A stretch of DNA of 64,000 bases from Epsilonproteobacteria bacterium UBA4036 (GTDB lineage: Bacteria > Campylobacterota > Campylobacteria > Campylobacterales > Arcobacteraceae): contig DGAG01000011.1 of assembly GCA_002382325.1 (NCBI GenBank), forward strand, positions 223,134-287,133, read 5' to 3'. The translations under genes were made by a program, and so were the position numbers. The notes under the pieces are model-generated. The model ran no database searches, was not told the origin of the DNA, and saw nothing but the letters and a program-made list of their open reading frames with translations. Of the stretch, positions 50,149-60,084 are shown in pieces. Positions within the stretch are counted from its first letter, which is position 1. Every line of letters begins with the position of its first letter.

Positions 50149-50183
50149 TCTCGTTTTATATTGTGACAAGGAAGTAGCATATT

Positions 50184-51107
50184 GTGCAAATATCGACAAA
50201 AAAAGAAAAACCAACCGTTCTTATCGTTGATGATATGACAACAAATTTATTGATATTATCCGATTTACTTAAAGATGAATATCAAATCAAAATTGCAAAA
50301 AATGGACAAAAAGCATTAGATATTGTACATAGTTCAGATGAAGTGGATATTATTCTTTTAGATATTATGATGCCAGATATTGATGGGTATGAAGTATGTC
50401 GACAGTTAAAAAGTAACCCAAAAACTAAAAAGCTTCCTATTATTATTGTCACTGCAAAAGATAATGATGAGGATGAAGAGTATGGACTCAATTTGGGTGC
50501 GATTGATTATATTACTAAACCTTTTAATAAAGCCATTGTAAGATTACGAATTAGAAATCATTTGGAACTTAAATTAAAAAGTGATTTATTGGAAGAACTT
50601 TCTATGTATGATGGATTGACTCATATTCCCAATCGACGTTTTTTCGATCAAGTTTTTCAAAGTACATATAAAGAAGTTAAACGAGAAAATAAAAGTTTAG
50701 CTGTTTTGATGATAGATATCGATTTTTTTAAACTTTATAATGATAATTATGGACATGGAAAAGGAGATGAAGCATTGAAAAAAGTTGCTCAATCTTTACA
50801 AATGACGCTTAAACGTCCTACCGATTTGGTTGCACGTTACGGGGGAGAAGAGTTTGTTGTATTACTTAAAGATATAAGTGAGGAAAATGTAAAAAAAATT
50901 GCTTTAAATTTACTTCAAAGTATACGAGAGTTACAAATCTCTCATGAATATTCCAAAGTAGAGCAAATAATTACCATTAGTATTGGTGTTGCTTATAAAA
51001 CAGCTTCAAGTTTGATTAACAAAGTAGAGTTGCTTATTTGTGCAGATGAAGCATTGTATGATGTTAAACGAACAAGCCGAAATAGTTATCATATTATAAG
51101 TGTATAA
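50184..51107 (+). CDS. Response regulator with GGDEF domain (diguanylate cyclase)
   Basis: A 307-residue receiver-GGDEF protein that would make cyclic di-GMP. The receiver has acidic LIVDD, phosphoacceptor Asp in IILLDIMMPDIDG near residue 57 and Lys in ITKPF. The catalytic motif is GGEEF, in the active form. An inhibitory RxxD site (RPTD) lies five residues before it, so product inhibition is expected. The start is GTG with AAGGAAG upstream. The stop overlaps the hybrid kinase ATG (TAATG), so the kinase is the likely phosphodonor. Confidence 0.9.
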   Translation: MQISTKKEKPTVLIVDDMTTNLLILSDLLKDEYQIKIAKNGQKALDIVHSSDEVDIILLDIMMPDIDGYEVCRQLKSNPKTKKLPIIIVTAKDNDEDEEYGLNLGAIDYITKPFNKAIVRLRIRNHLELKLKSDLLEELSMYDGLTHIPNRRFFDQVFQSTYKEVKRENKSLAVLMIDIDFFKLYNDNYGHGKGDEALKKVAQSLQMTLKRPTDLVARYGGEEFVVLLKDISEENVKKIALNLLQSIRELQISHEYSKVEQIITISIGVAYKTASSLINKVELLICADEALYDVKRTSRNSYHIISV

Positions 51108-54100
51108 TGTCTGCTTTTGATCAATATTTAAAACACAAAACACTGGGACTTGTTTTTTTTATTTTGCTTTGTGCTTTTGGTCTGTTTTTCTATATTTTTT
51201 ATGATTTCCAAAAAAGTCGTTTAGAAAGTGTTAAACAGCAATATGTTGAAAAAATAGAGAACTCTTATAATAAAAACATTCAAAAACATTTTAAAGAACA
51301 TTATAAAGAAGTCATCAATAGCTTCCTTAATATGCAAATGCTTAAAGCACTTGCTAAGAAAGATAAAAAAACTTTACGAGAATTAACTCATAACAAGTAT
51401 CAAGAACTCATAAATTCAGATGCTTATATTAATCAAATGAATTTTTATGAAGATGACGGAACAAATTTTCTACGAGTTCAGAATCCACAATTATTTGGAG
51501 ATATTTCTTTACAACAACGAGGTATGGGAGCAACTGCTTTTTTAACAAAGAAACCTATACAAGGGTATGAAACGGGTAAAATGGGTGTCTCTTATCGAAT
51601 TATAATTCCTCTTTTTTATGAAAATAAGGTTATTGGTTTTTTTGAAATAGGAATTTCATTAAAAAAGATTTTAGATATTGTGACGCATTTTAATAATATA
51701 CAAGGTATTGTTTATCTTAAACATCAAGAAGAATTTTTAACCTCATTACATTTAAATGATAGAGAGTTGATTCAAACTATTCTAAACTATAAGGACTCAA
51801 TTGGCAATGTTGATATAACATATAAAAAGAGTCATCTTACATTACATCTATTTGATATTTTCTCATTTTCAGAAAAATATTTGGGGCAAATGATTTTTGT
51901 ACAGGACTTAAGTCAAGCATATGATGCGTTTAATGAAGCGGTTGAAAAAATGATTATAGTATCCGTGATTATCCTTGTTATCCTATATTTATTTATTGTT
52001 TATTTGTTTAATAATTTTTCCAAAAGAATTATTCATTTAAAAGAAAAAGCTGAAATGATTTTGAATGCACAAAATAATATTGTAGTTGTCACTAATAAAG
52101 GAAAACAACTTGTACAAGCCAATCAAGCTTTTTTTGATTTTTTTGAATATCAAAGTTTGAATGACTTTAAAAAAAAGTATCAATGTATTTGTGACCACTT
52201 TATAGAAGAGAAAGGGTACTTATCCAAGTATATGGAGGGCATAACTTGGGCAGAATATGTTTTATTGCACCCACAAACAGTTCATTATGCAAAAATCATT
52301 AAAGATAATAAAGTCCATATTTTTAAAGTTTTTACACAAGAAATTGATAACAGTACGTTTGCTCAAAATGAAATGGTAGTTACCTTTGAAGATATAAGCC
52401 GTGAGTTAGAAAATGAAGGCATTTTAAAAAAGAGTACACTTTTTGCAAAAACATTATTGGATAATAGTGCTGTGGCAATTTTTTTGGCAGCACCCAATAG
52501 AAGAATAATTGAAGCTAATAAAAGGGCATGTGATCTTTTTGGTTACACGAAAGAAGAAATGCTCTTTAAATCCTTTGCAATAATACACGAATCAAAAATA
52601 AGTTTCCAACGTTTTGCTTCACAATATAAACAATTTGAAGAATCCAGTATTTCGAATATTGAGTATCCTTTCCGCCACAAGAATGGAACACTTATATGGT
52701 GTTCAGTCTTTGGAACCCCTTTGGATAAGGAAGATTTAAATCATGGAATTATTTGGAGTTTAATTGATATTAGTGATAAAAAAAGCGTTGAAGATACTTT
52801 AAAACTTGAAAAACAATTGTTTTCCAGTGGTCCTGTAATTACAATAGAGTGGGAACCTATAAATCATTGGCCTATTAAATACATTTCTCCCAATTGTTTA
52901 ACTGTATTGGGATACAGTCAAGAAGAGATGATAAGTCAAAACTTTATTTATTCAGATTTAATTTATGAAGAGGATAAAAATAAAATTTTTAAAGAGGTTG
53001 AATTTAATATTGAACACAATATTAATATGTATGAACAATCATACCGTTTACGTATAAAAGATGGGAGCTATAGATGGTTTTATGATTTTACAAATTTAAT
53101 ACGAAATGAAAAAAATGAAGTCATTTCAATTCGTGGGTATATGTTTGAACAAACACAAATTAAAGAGATAGAAAGTCAGCTAAAAGAGATTAATTTTGAA
53201 TTAAAAAAAGCCAAAGAAAAAGCGGATAAAGCCAATATATTAAAAAGTCAATTTCTTGCTAATATGAGCCATGAAATACGAACACCCATGAATGCCATTA
53301 TTGGATTAAGTGAGATTTTGATGGATACCCCTTTAAATGAGAAACAAGAAGATTGTTTAACAAAGATTAATGGTTCTTCCAAAATGCTTTTAGGTATTAT
53401 TAACGATATTTTAGATTATTCCAAAATAGAAGCGGGTAAATTGGAGTTAGAAAATAAAGTATTTGAAATAGATACCATTTTATCTCAATTAAGAGTTGTA
53501 TTTACTAATACCGCTATGAGTAAAGGAATAGAGCTCTATTTTTATTTGAAACACGATGTACCTAAAAGTATTATGGGGGATGAGTTACGAATTTTTCAAG
53601 TTTTAACAAATTTTATCAGTAATGCTTTAAAGTTTACGCATGAAGGGTACATTATTCTTAAAATAGAAATTAAAGAGATTATGGATGAAACTCATGCATT
53701 ACTTCATTTTAGTGTGAAAGATACGGGTATTGGAATGAAAGAAGAACAAATTAAAAAGCTGTTTCAACCTTTCATTCAAGCAGATAATTCAACCACACGT
53801 AAATATGGAGGAACAGGACTTGGTCTTGCTATTTCAAAGCGAATTATTCAGACTATGGGAGGAGAAGTTTATGTTCAAAGTCAAGAAGATATTGGTACAG
53901 AGTTTGGTTTTGATATTCAAGTTGAAGTTAAGGAGTGGAAACATGAACATTATTCAAAAAGTAAAGATTATAAAGTATTAATTGTTGATGACCAAGAGAT
54001 TTCACGTGAAATACTTCAAGATATATTGGAAAATTTTGGTTATGAAACCTTACAAGCAACTAATGGAGTAGAAGCCATTGACATGATACAACAAGCCGAT

Positions 54101-55366
54101 GAAAATAATGCGCCTTTTGATTTTGTATTGATGGATTGGTATATGCCAAAGCTCAATGGGAAAGAAGCAATTAAAGCTATTCATCAACTGGTTTATGAGA
54201 AAAAGATTAAAAAAGAAATACCTTCCATTTTAATGATTTCGGCACATTCTCAAGATGAGATTGATTTAGGTGATATTCCTATTGATAATTTTCTTTCTAA
54301 ACCTGTGACAAGTTCTACTCTTTTTGATGCGTTGTCAAAAGCAAAGAATGGAATTATTAAAAAATACACAAAGAAAAAGATCAAAACAGTTTTTAATTTT
54401 GCGGGAATAAAGGTGTTATTGGTTGAAGACAATGAAATCAATCAAGAAGTTGCTTCAATGATGTTGCAAAAAGTTGGTATTGAGGTTTCAATTGCTACTA
54501 ATGGACAAGAAGCAATTGAAAAATATAAAGCCCAACAAGGTGTCTATGATTTGATTTTGATGGATTTGCAAATGCCTATTATGAGTGGATATGATGCAAC
54601 CAAACTCATAAGAGAGTTTGACAAGAAAATACCTATTGTCGCATTAACTGCTGCTGCTATGATTGAAGATAAGAAAAAAGTGATTGAAGTAGGAATGAAT
54701 GACCACTTAAGTAAGCCAATTAATAGTGATGAATTATATGGAGTAATTACAAAATATTGTCAAAAGAGAGAATATGTTGAAAAAGCTGTAGAACATACAA
54801 CAAAAGAATATCCTATTTTAGATAAGCAGCATTTATACAATACTATCAGTTCAGAGGAATTGATTGAAAAATTACTCATAAAATTCTTAGAACAACTCAA
54901 TAATGAATTTGTAAATATTATTGATGAAATTCAAAATCATAAATCTAATGCCTCGAATTTAGTACACGCACTCAAAGGCGTTAGTGGTAACCTTGGAGCA
55001 AAAGCATTGTTTAAAATATGTAAAGAAATTGATTTGCAATATAAAGCCAATGAAATAATCTCAAAAAAGAATATTATGATTCTTCAACAAGAGCTGGTGA
55101 AGGTAAAAAATGAACTTTCTACTTTTCATATCATTTCCTCTTCTCATGGTAAAAAAGAAATATTTAAAGAAGAAGAACTCATAGAAGCACTAAAACAAAT
55201 AGAAATTAATTTAGAAAACAGTATGATTATTCAAGAAGAGATACTAAACAAAATATACGATTCTTTAATTGCCAGTAATAAGAATCAAACAGCACAAAAG
55301 TTAAGACAGTATATTGATGACTTTGAATATGAAAAAGCATTGGATATAATTAAGACGATATACTAA
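51107..55366 (+). CDS. Large hybrid sensor kinase (PAS-HK-ATPase-REC-REC-HPt)
   Basis: A 1419-residue membrane phosphorelay kinase. A helix near 12-33, a periplasmic domain of about 245 residues (Cache-like, unclassified) and a helix near 282-304 form the sensor. Three PAS-type domains cover about 318-700. The H box is NMSHEIRTPMNAI near 735 and the ATPase has SNALKFTHEG, VKDTGIGM and YGGTGLGLAISK. Two receivers follow: Asp in FVLMDWYMPKLNG near 1010 and LILMDLQMPIMSG near 1150. A C-terminal HPt has LVHALKGVSGNLGA near 1288. It forms a complete phosphorelay with the upstream GGDEF regulator. Its end overlaps the convergent hydrogenase protease gene by 4 bases. Confidence 0.88.
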   Translation: MSAFDQYLKHKTLGLVFFILLCAFGLFFYIFYDFQKSRLESVKQQYVEKIENSYNKNIQKHFKEHYKEVINSFLNMQMLKALAKKDKKTLRELTHNKYQELINSDAYINQMNFYEDDGTNFLRVQNPQLFGDISLQQRGMGATAFLTKKPIQGYETGKMGVSYRIIIPLFYENKVIGFFEIGISLKKILDIVTHFNNIQGIVYLKHQEEFLTSLHLNDRELIQTILNYKDSIGNVDITYKKSHLTLHLFDIFSFSEKYLGQMIFVQDLSQAYDAFNEAVEKMIIVSVIILVILYLFIVYLFNNFSKRIIHLKEKAEMILNAQNNIVVVTNKGKQLVQANQAFFDFFEYQSLNDFKKKYQCICDHFIEEKGYLSKYMEGITWAEYVLLHPQTVHYAKIIKDNKVHIFKVFTQEIDNSTFAQNEMVVTFEDISRELENEGILKKSTLFAKTLLDNSAVAIFLAAPNRRIIEANKRACDLFGYTKEEMLFKSFAIIHESKISFQRFASQYKQFEESSISNIEYPFRHKNGTLIWCSVFGTPLDKEDLNHGIIWSLIDISDKKSVEDTLKLEKQLFSSGPVITIEWEPINHWPIKYISPNCLTVLGYSQEEMISQNFIYSDLIYEEDKNKIFKEVEFNIEHNINMYEQSYRLRIKDGSYRWFYDFTNLIRNEKNEVISIRGYMFEQTQIKEIESQLKEINFELKKAKEKADKANILKSQFLANMSHEIRTPMNAIIGLSEILMDTPLNEKQEDCLTKINGSSKMLLGIINDILDYSKIEAGKLELENKVFEIDTILSQLRVVFTNTAMSKGIELYFYLKHDVPKSIMGDELRIFQVLTNFISNALKFTHEGYIILKIEIKEIMDETHALLHFSVKDTGIGMKEEQIKKLFQPFIQADNSTTRKYGGTGLGLAISKRIIQTMGGEVYVQSQEDIGTEFGFDIQVEVKEWKHEHYSKSKDYKVLIVDDQEISREILQDILENFGYETLQATNGVEAIDMIQQADENNAPFDFVLMDWYMPKLNGKEAIKAIHQLVYEKKIKKEIPSILMISAHSQDEIDLGDIPIDNFLSKPVTSSTLFDALSKAKNGIIKKYTKKKIKTVFNFAGIKVLLVEDNEINQEVASMMLQKVGIEVSIATNGQEAIEKYKAQQGVYDLILMDLQMPIMSGYDATKLIREFDKKIPIVALTAAAMIEDKKKVIEVGMNDHLSKPINSDELYGVITKYCQKREYVEKAVEHTTKEYPILDKQHLYNTISSEELIEKLLIKFLEQLNNEFVNIIDEIQNHKSNASNLVHALKGVSGNLGAKALFKICKEIDLQYKANEIISKKNIMILQQELVKVKNELSTFHIISSSHGKKEIFKEEELIEALKQIEINLENSMIIQEEILNKIYDSLIASNKNQTAQKLRQYIDDFEYEKALDIIKTIY

Positions 55367-55785
55367 GAGTATTGTATTAAAAAATCAACCGTTTGTTTTA
55401 CTGCATTATTATAGGCAATGGGGTTATTGATGGTTTCAAAACTGTTGCCTAACATTGAAAAAATCTCAAAAGTTGGGAAATGTTGGTATAAGGTGTTGAG
55501 AATATCAATCAAGTGAAAAGCACTGATATGATGAGAGAGATTAAAAGTATGACTCTTTTCTAAGCTGCACGCCAAAGCATACTCATGCGAGGGGCTAAAC
55601 GCAGTATCAACAAAAATAATATGAGAACAGTTTAGCAAATCAAGTGCCATTTCAGGCATAAGTTGAAAAGCCTTTATGGTTGCTGTGTCTTTGAGTGATT
55701 TATTTTGTAATAAAGTGACCACATCAACACCAAAAGCATCTTCTCCTCTTAACGTATTGCCATACCCAATAATGACTTGCTTCAT
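55363..55785 (-). CDS. hoxW: Hydrogenase maturation protease (HoxW-like)
   Basis: A 140-residue endopeptidase that trims the C-terminus of the NiFe large subunit after metal insertion. The HybD/HycI fold is shown by GYGNTLRGEDAFGVDV at the start (nickel-binding Glu and Asp) and a middle FVDTAFSP segment, then HHISAFHLIDIL with a metal-binding His. The ATG overlaps the HoxH stop (TGATG); a TTG one codon earlier is not needed. It is the last gene of the hydrogenase operon. Confidence 0.85.
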   Translation of the reverse strand: MKQVIIGYGNTLRGEDAFGVDVVTLLQNKSLKDTATIKAFQLMPEMALDLLNCSHIIFVDTAFSPSHEYALACSLEKSHTFNLSHHISAFHLIDILNTLYQHFPTFEIFSMLGNSFETINNPIAYNNAVKQTVDFLIQYS

Positions 55786-57215
55786 CAATTTCTTTTAATG
55801 GTCTGCAAAATATTTTTCTTTGAATCTCGAATCTCTATAAAAGAAGAAACAATCCCTTGGGCATGGGTGGAACAACTTAAACATGGGTCAAAACATCGAA
55901 TCACCGCTTCCACTTTATTTAACGCCCCATCGGTAATATCCAAAGGATTAACAAACGTTTGTGCCACTTGTTTAACCGCTTGATTCATGGCTAGGTTATT
56001 GTTTCCTGTTGCGATGATGAGGTTCATTGAAGTAATGACACCATCTTGAGTACAGCTGTAATCATGAAACAGCGTTCCTCGTGGTGCTTCACTGCATCCT
56101 ACGCCATTAAGGCGATTAATTTTTGCATGTGAGCGAATATTTTCATTAAAGGTTTTAGGATCTTTAAGCAATATTTCTATTTTTTCTATGGCATAAATGA
56201 TCTCAATAATTCGGGCATAATGATAGTAAAATGAGCTTAACAGAGGTTTTCCATTGTTAATATTTTTAAAAACTTCAAAAGCTTCATCGGCATAAGATGT
56301 CCCACATTCATTGGCAATATTAAGTCGGGCTAATGCCCCAACACGGTAAATACCTTGAGGGTATCCCATGGGAATATAATAAGGAGATTTTAAATAACTG
56401 TCGTGTTCTACGGCTTCACCAATATAGGTTTTATACTCTTTGGGTTCAATGTTTTGCTCTATAACATTGCCTTGGGCATCAATAAGTTTTAATAAACCAT
56501 CGTAGTGTTCAAGTTGCCCTTTTTTGCCAACAATACTTAAAAAGAGAGTCTCGAAATTTCCAAAAGCGTCAACTTCTTTTTGAAATCGGTGAAGATTCTC
56601 TTTGAAGTATTTCAGGGTTCTTTGAGCCATATCAAAAGCCTGTGGCAGTTCATTTAAAATTGTTTGGGCTTGTTCTTTGGTAACGACATGACTCATTCCT
56701 CCTGGCACAATCCACTCAGGATGAATACGTTTTCCTCCAAGAGATTCAATAATTTTTTGACCAAAGGCACGAAGAGCAATACCATCTTTCGCCATATGAG
56801 GATGGGTTTGCATAAGTTTAAAAATATTTCTGTCTTCTTTGGGAGCATCAAATCCATACACAAAATCGGGAGAACTTAAATGATAAAAGTTTAAAGCATG
56901 AGATTGAACCATTTGTGCCAAATTAATAATTCGTCGAATATTTCTGGCGGCTTTGGGAGGACGAACGGCTAAAAGTTCATCACACGCTTTCGATGAAGCA
57001 ACCGCATGACTAACAGGACAAATACCACACGTACGAGCTGTCAGTGCGGGCATTTCAGTATAAGGGCGTCCTTCACAAATTTTCTCAAATCCTCGAAATT
57101 GGGTGACATGAATACGCGCATCTTCTACTTCATTATAATCATTAATATCAATGGTAATTTTGGCATGTCCTTCTATTCTTGTAACGGGCTCTATAATAAT
57201 TCTTTTATGTTCCAT
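55785..57215 (-). CDS. hoxH: NAD-reducing hydrogenase large subunit HoxH
   Basis: A 476-residue [NiFe] hydrogenase catalytic subunit. The N-terminal nickel ligands are in ARTCGICPVSHAVASS (L1) near residue 61-76, and the C-terminal ligands in FDPCLSCSTHAQG (L2). About 25 residues after the L2 His form a peptide to be removed by HoxW, consistent with the adjacent protease. The form matches group 3d NAD-linked enzymes. The ATG at 57215 follows the HoxY stop; a TTG at 57227 gives four extra residues with no benefit. It oxidises H2 or reduces protons reversibly. Confidence 0.9.
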   Translation of the reverse strand: MEHKRIIIEPVTRIEGHAKITIDINDYNEVEDARIHVTQFRGFEKICEGRPYTEMPALTARTCGICPVSHAVASSKACDELLAVRPPKAARNIRRIINLAQMVQSHALNFYHLSSPDFVYGFDAPKEDRNIFKLMQTHPHMAKDGIALRAFGQKIIESLGGKRIHPEWIVPGGMSHVVTKEQAQTILNELPQAFDMAQRTLKYFKENLHRFQKEVDAFGNFETLFLSIVGKKGQLEHYDGLLKLIDAQGNVIEQNIEPKEYKTYIGEAVEHDSYLKSPYYIPMGYPQGIYRVGALARLNIANECGTSYADEAFEVFKNINNGKPLLSSFYYHYARIIEIIYAIEKIEILLKDPKTFNENIRSHAKINRLNGVGCSEAPRGTLFHDYSCTQDGVITSMNLIIATGNNNLAMNQAVKQVAQTFVNPLDITDGALNKVEAVIRCFDPCLSCSTHAQGIVSSFIEIRDSKKNILQTIKRN

Positions 57216-57216
57216 C

Positions 57217-57756
57217 TTATTTTCCAAATCGTGTTAAGGTACTAATGTCAAAGCTTCTGTCTTCTATAATGGCATTTAATACTTCATAAATGGCATCAGC
57301 AGGAGTAGGGCAACCGGGTAAAAATAGGTCTACTTTAACCGCTTCATTTAACGGGATAACTTTATCAAGTAATTTCGGTACAATTTTATAAGGATACTCA
57401 TTGGTTGTATTGATATTGGCAAGTTCAATATACCCTTTTTCTAAAATGGCATGGGTTCCTACAAGGTTTTTTAGTGCTGAAATATTACCGGTAATGGCAC
57501 AATCTCCTAAAGCTAAAATGCGTTTAGAATTTTTTCGTATGGTTTTAATCACAGACAAATCATGGTCACTGCTAATGGCACCTTCAACAATAAATAAATC
57601 CACTTCCAAAGGAATCTCTTTGGCATCGACATAGGGACTATAAACAATATCTATATGCTTAGATATTTCTATAAGACGTTCATCCATATCCAAAAATGAC
57701 ATATGACAGCCTGAACATCCGTCTAACCAAATGGTTCCAACTCTTAGTTTACTCAT
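57217..57756 (-). CDS. hoxY: NAD-reducing hydrogenase small subunit HoxY
   Basis: A 179-residue small subunit carrying the proximal [4Fe-4S] cluster. The N-terminal ligands are in LDGCSGCHMSF near residue 14-17. A third Cys is in LGDCAITGNISAL near 85 and the fourth in LPGCPTPADAIYE near 150. There is no signal peptide, so it is cytoplasmic. It overlaps HoxU by 4 bases and is 1 base from HoxH. Confidence 0.9.
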   Translation of the reverse strand: MSKLRVGTIWLDGCSGCHMSFLDMDERLIEISKHIDIVYSPYVDAKEIPLEVDLFIVEGAISSDHDLSVIKTIRKNSKRILALGDCAITGNISALKNLVGTHAILEKGYIELANINTTNEYPYKIVPKLLDKVIPLNEAVKVDLFLPGCPTPADAIYEVLNAIIEDRSFDISTLTRFGK

Positions 57757-58472
57757 TTGTTTGCCCTTGTTTGAATTAAATTGGTGATAATATTTTTCTT
57801 TTTTATCATCTCTGTGGCACTTAATCCTTTTTCAAAGAGCGCTCCAGTAGGACAGACTTGCACACATTTCCCACAGCTGGTACAACTTTGGCTTTGACTC
57901 CAAGGCTCATCCATATCATGAATGATTTTGGCATGAATACCTCGAAAACCAATATCCAACGCATGTGCCCCTTCGATTTCATCGCAGACTCTTACACAGC
58001 GGGTACATAAAATACAGCGATTGGGGTCATAAACATAATCTTTATGGGAAGCATCAATTTCAAACCCTTTATGAATATAAGGTACTAAACTGTGTTCAAG
58101 TTTCAGCTCAATGGCACTGTTTTGCAGTTCACAATGACCATTGGAAACACACACACTGCAAGTGTGTGTTCGTTCAGCAAAAATCATGGAGAGGATCATT
58201 TTACGATGATTCTCAATGATGGGGGAATCGGTGATAACTTCCATGCCTTCTTTGATTTTAGACGTACAAGCAGGGATAAGTTTATCACTTCCTTTGACTT
58301 GCACCAAACACATTCGACATGCTCCTACACAACTTAAACCTTCTAAATAACATAAAGTGGGAATTTTGATTTGATGTTCATTCGCCACTTCCAAAATGGT
58401 ACTGTTGGATTTTCCTGTGACGTCCATACCGTTGATTTTAAATGTTTTGACTCGAACAGGGGTTTTAATCAT
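57753..58472 (-). CDS. hoxU: NAD-reducing hydrogenase diaphorase subunit HoxU
   Basis: A 239-residue Fe-S subunit homologous to the N-terminus of NuoG. The [2Fe-2S] ligands lie in CYLEGLSCVGACRMC. A His-Cys cluster is in RTHTCSVCVSNGHCELQ. Two ferredoxin-type clusters are CILCTRCVRVCDEIEG and CTSCGKCVQVCPTGAL. The ATG at 58472 follows AAAGGA and overlaps the HoxF end by 8 bases; an upstream start would add 10 residues. It wires electrons between HoxF and HoxY. Confidence 0.9.
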   Translation of the reverse strand: MIKTPVRVKTFKINGMDVTGKSNSTILEVANEHQIKIPTLCYLEGLSCVGACRMCLVQVKGSDKLIPACTSKIKEGMEVITDSPIIENHRKMILSMIFAERTHTCSVCVSNGHCELQNSAIELKLEHSLVPYIHKGFEIDASHKDYVYDPNRCILCTRCVRVCDEIEGAHALDIGFRGIHAKIIHDMDEPWSQSQSCTSCGKCVQVCPTGALFEKGLSATEMIKKKNIITNLIQTRANK

Positions 58473-60084
58473 GGCATATTCCTTTAAGATATTCATCTTC
58501 AAAATATTTAATGGTACTTAGCACAGGATTAGGGGCAGTTTGTCCCAATCCACACAATGAACTGTTTTGTACGACTTCACATAAAGATTTTAACAGTTCA
58601 AAATCGCTTTGGGTGGCTTTTTTTGCCACAAACTTATCCAATAATTGAGTGAGTTCGGTGGTACCTACACGACAAGGAACGCATTTCCCACACGATTCAC
58701 TTTGGCAAAATTCCATAAAAAACCGTGCCACTTCAACCATATTGGAACTTTCATCCATCACAATTAAACCCCCACTGCCAATAATGGAACCAATGGCTTT
58801 AAAAGATTCATATTCTACGGTGGTATGTAAAAGTTCTTTGGGAATACATCCGCCGCTTGGACCTCCTGTTTGTATTGCTTTTAGGGTACTTCCTTCTTGA
58901 ACACCACCGCCTATGTCATCGATGAGTTCTTGTAAGCTTATCCCCATAGGCACTTCAACCAAGCCCGTATTTTTGATGTGACCGGTTAGAGCAAATACTT
59001 TTGTGCCCGTTGAAGTAGGTGTTCCAATATTTTTGTACCACTCTCCACCTTTTCGTATAATAGGAGCAATATTAGCAAAGGTTTCAACATTGTTAAGAAC
59101 CGTTGGAGCCAACCATAATCCTTGGTCACTGAGATGAGGGGGTTTTTGTCTTGGATTGCCTCGTTTGCCTTCAATGGAAGCAACTAAAGCTGTTGCTTCG
59201 CCACAAACAAAAGCACCTCCCCCCAATCGAACTTCTATATCAAAATCAAACCCAGAACCCGCAATTTTGGTGCCTAAAATCCCCAGTCGTCGAGCTTGTT
59301 TAATGGCACGATTGAGTTTTTCAACGGCAATGGGATATTCCGCACGAACATAAATATATCCTTTAGAAGCACCACAGGCAAAGCCTGCGATAATCATTCC
59401 TTCAAGAACTTTATGCGGATCAGCTTCCATAACAGCTCTGTCCATAAATGCTCCAGGATCACCTTCATCTCCGTTGCACACAATATATTTTTGTTCGGCT
59501 TCAACTTTGGAAACGGTTTCCCATTTTAAGCCAGTAGGATAACCTCCTCCCCCTCGACCTCTTAAGCCACTTAATTTAATCTCTTCAATAATATCATTGG
59601 GGCTTAACTCTTCTAAGGCAGTAAATAAAGCCAAATACCCTTCTTTGCCAATGTAATCTTCTATGTTATCAGGATCAATAACTCCTGCATTTTCCAAAAC
59701 AATCTTTTTTTGTTTGGTAAAAAAAGAGCCGTTCATATCACACAATTTTTCTTCCAATGCTTGAGTGTTTTCAAAACGATTGACCAAAGCAGGGATGTCC
59801 TCTTGGGTTACGTTTTCATACAAGGTCTCTTTTTGTTTGTGTTTATCGTAATGAGAAACCATAATAGCAGAAGAACAAAGACCATTGCACCCCACACCTT
59901 TTGTGGTACATCTCTTTTTACTTTCATCTTGGGTGACGTATTGGTTTAACTCTTTTTGGAGTTCATTTGAACCCAATGAGGCACACGAACTTCCAATACA
60001 CACGCGTAATTCTTGAGTAAAGGTATCTTGTTGGGCTCTCTTTTCTTGTGCCAATTGGTGCAGTTCTTCGAGTGATTGAATCAT
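58465..60084 (-). CDS. hoxF: NAD-reducing hydrogenase diaphorase subunit HoxF
   Basis: A 539-residue NuoF-like flavoprotein that exchanges electrons with NAD(H). An N-terminal thioredoxin-like [2Fe-2S] domain has CIGSSCAS and CNGLCSSA Cys pairs (residues about 28-75). The FMN/NAD domain carries LRGRGGGGYPTGLKWE near 165 and CNGDEGDPGAFMDR near 205. The C-terminal cluster motif is ESCGKCVPCRVG near 455. It lacks the long C-terminal ferredoxins seen in some NADP enzymes. It overlaps HoxE by 4 bases. Confidence 0.9.
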   Translation of the reverse strand: MIQSLEELHQLAQEKRAQQDTFTQELRVCIGSSCASLGSNELQKELNQYVTQDESKKRCTTKGVGCNGLCSSAIMVSHYDKHKQKETLYENVTQEDIPALVNRFENTQALEEKLCDMNGSFFTKQKKIVLENAGVIDPDNIEDYIGKEGYLALFTALEELSPNDIIEEIKLSGLRGRGGGGYPTGLKWETVSKVEAEQKYIVCNGDEGDPGAFMDRAVMEADPHKVLEGMIIAGFACGASKGYIYVRAEYPIAVEKLNRAIKQARRLGILGTKIAGSGFDFDIEVRLGGGAFVCGEATALVASIEGKRGNPRQKPPHLSDQGLWLAPTVLNNVETFANIAPIIRKGGEWYKNIGTPTSTGTKVFALTGHIKNTGLVEVPMGISLQELIDDIGGGVQEGSTLKAIQTGGPSGGCIPKELLHTTVEYESFKAIGSIIGSGGLIVMDESSNMVEVARFFMEFCQSESCGKCVPCRVGTTELTQLLDKFVAKKATQSDFELLKSLCEVVQNSSLCGLGQTAPNPVLSTIKYFEDEYLKGICHD

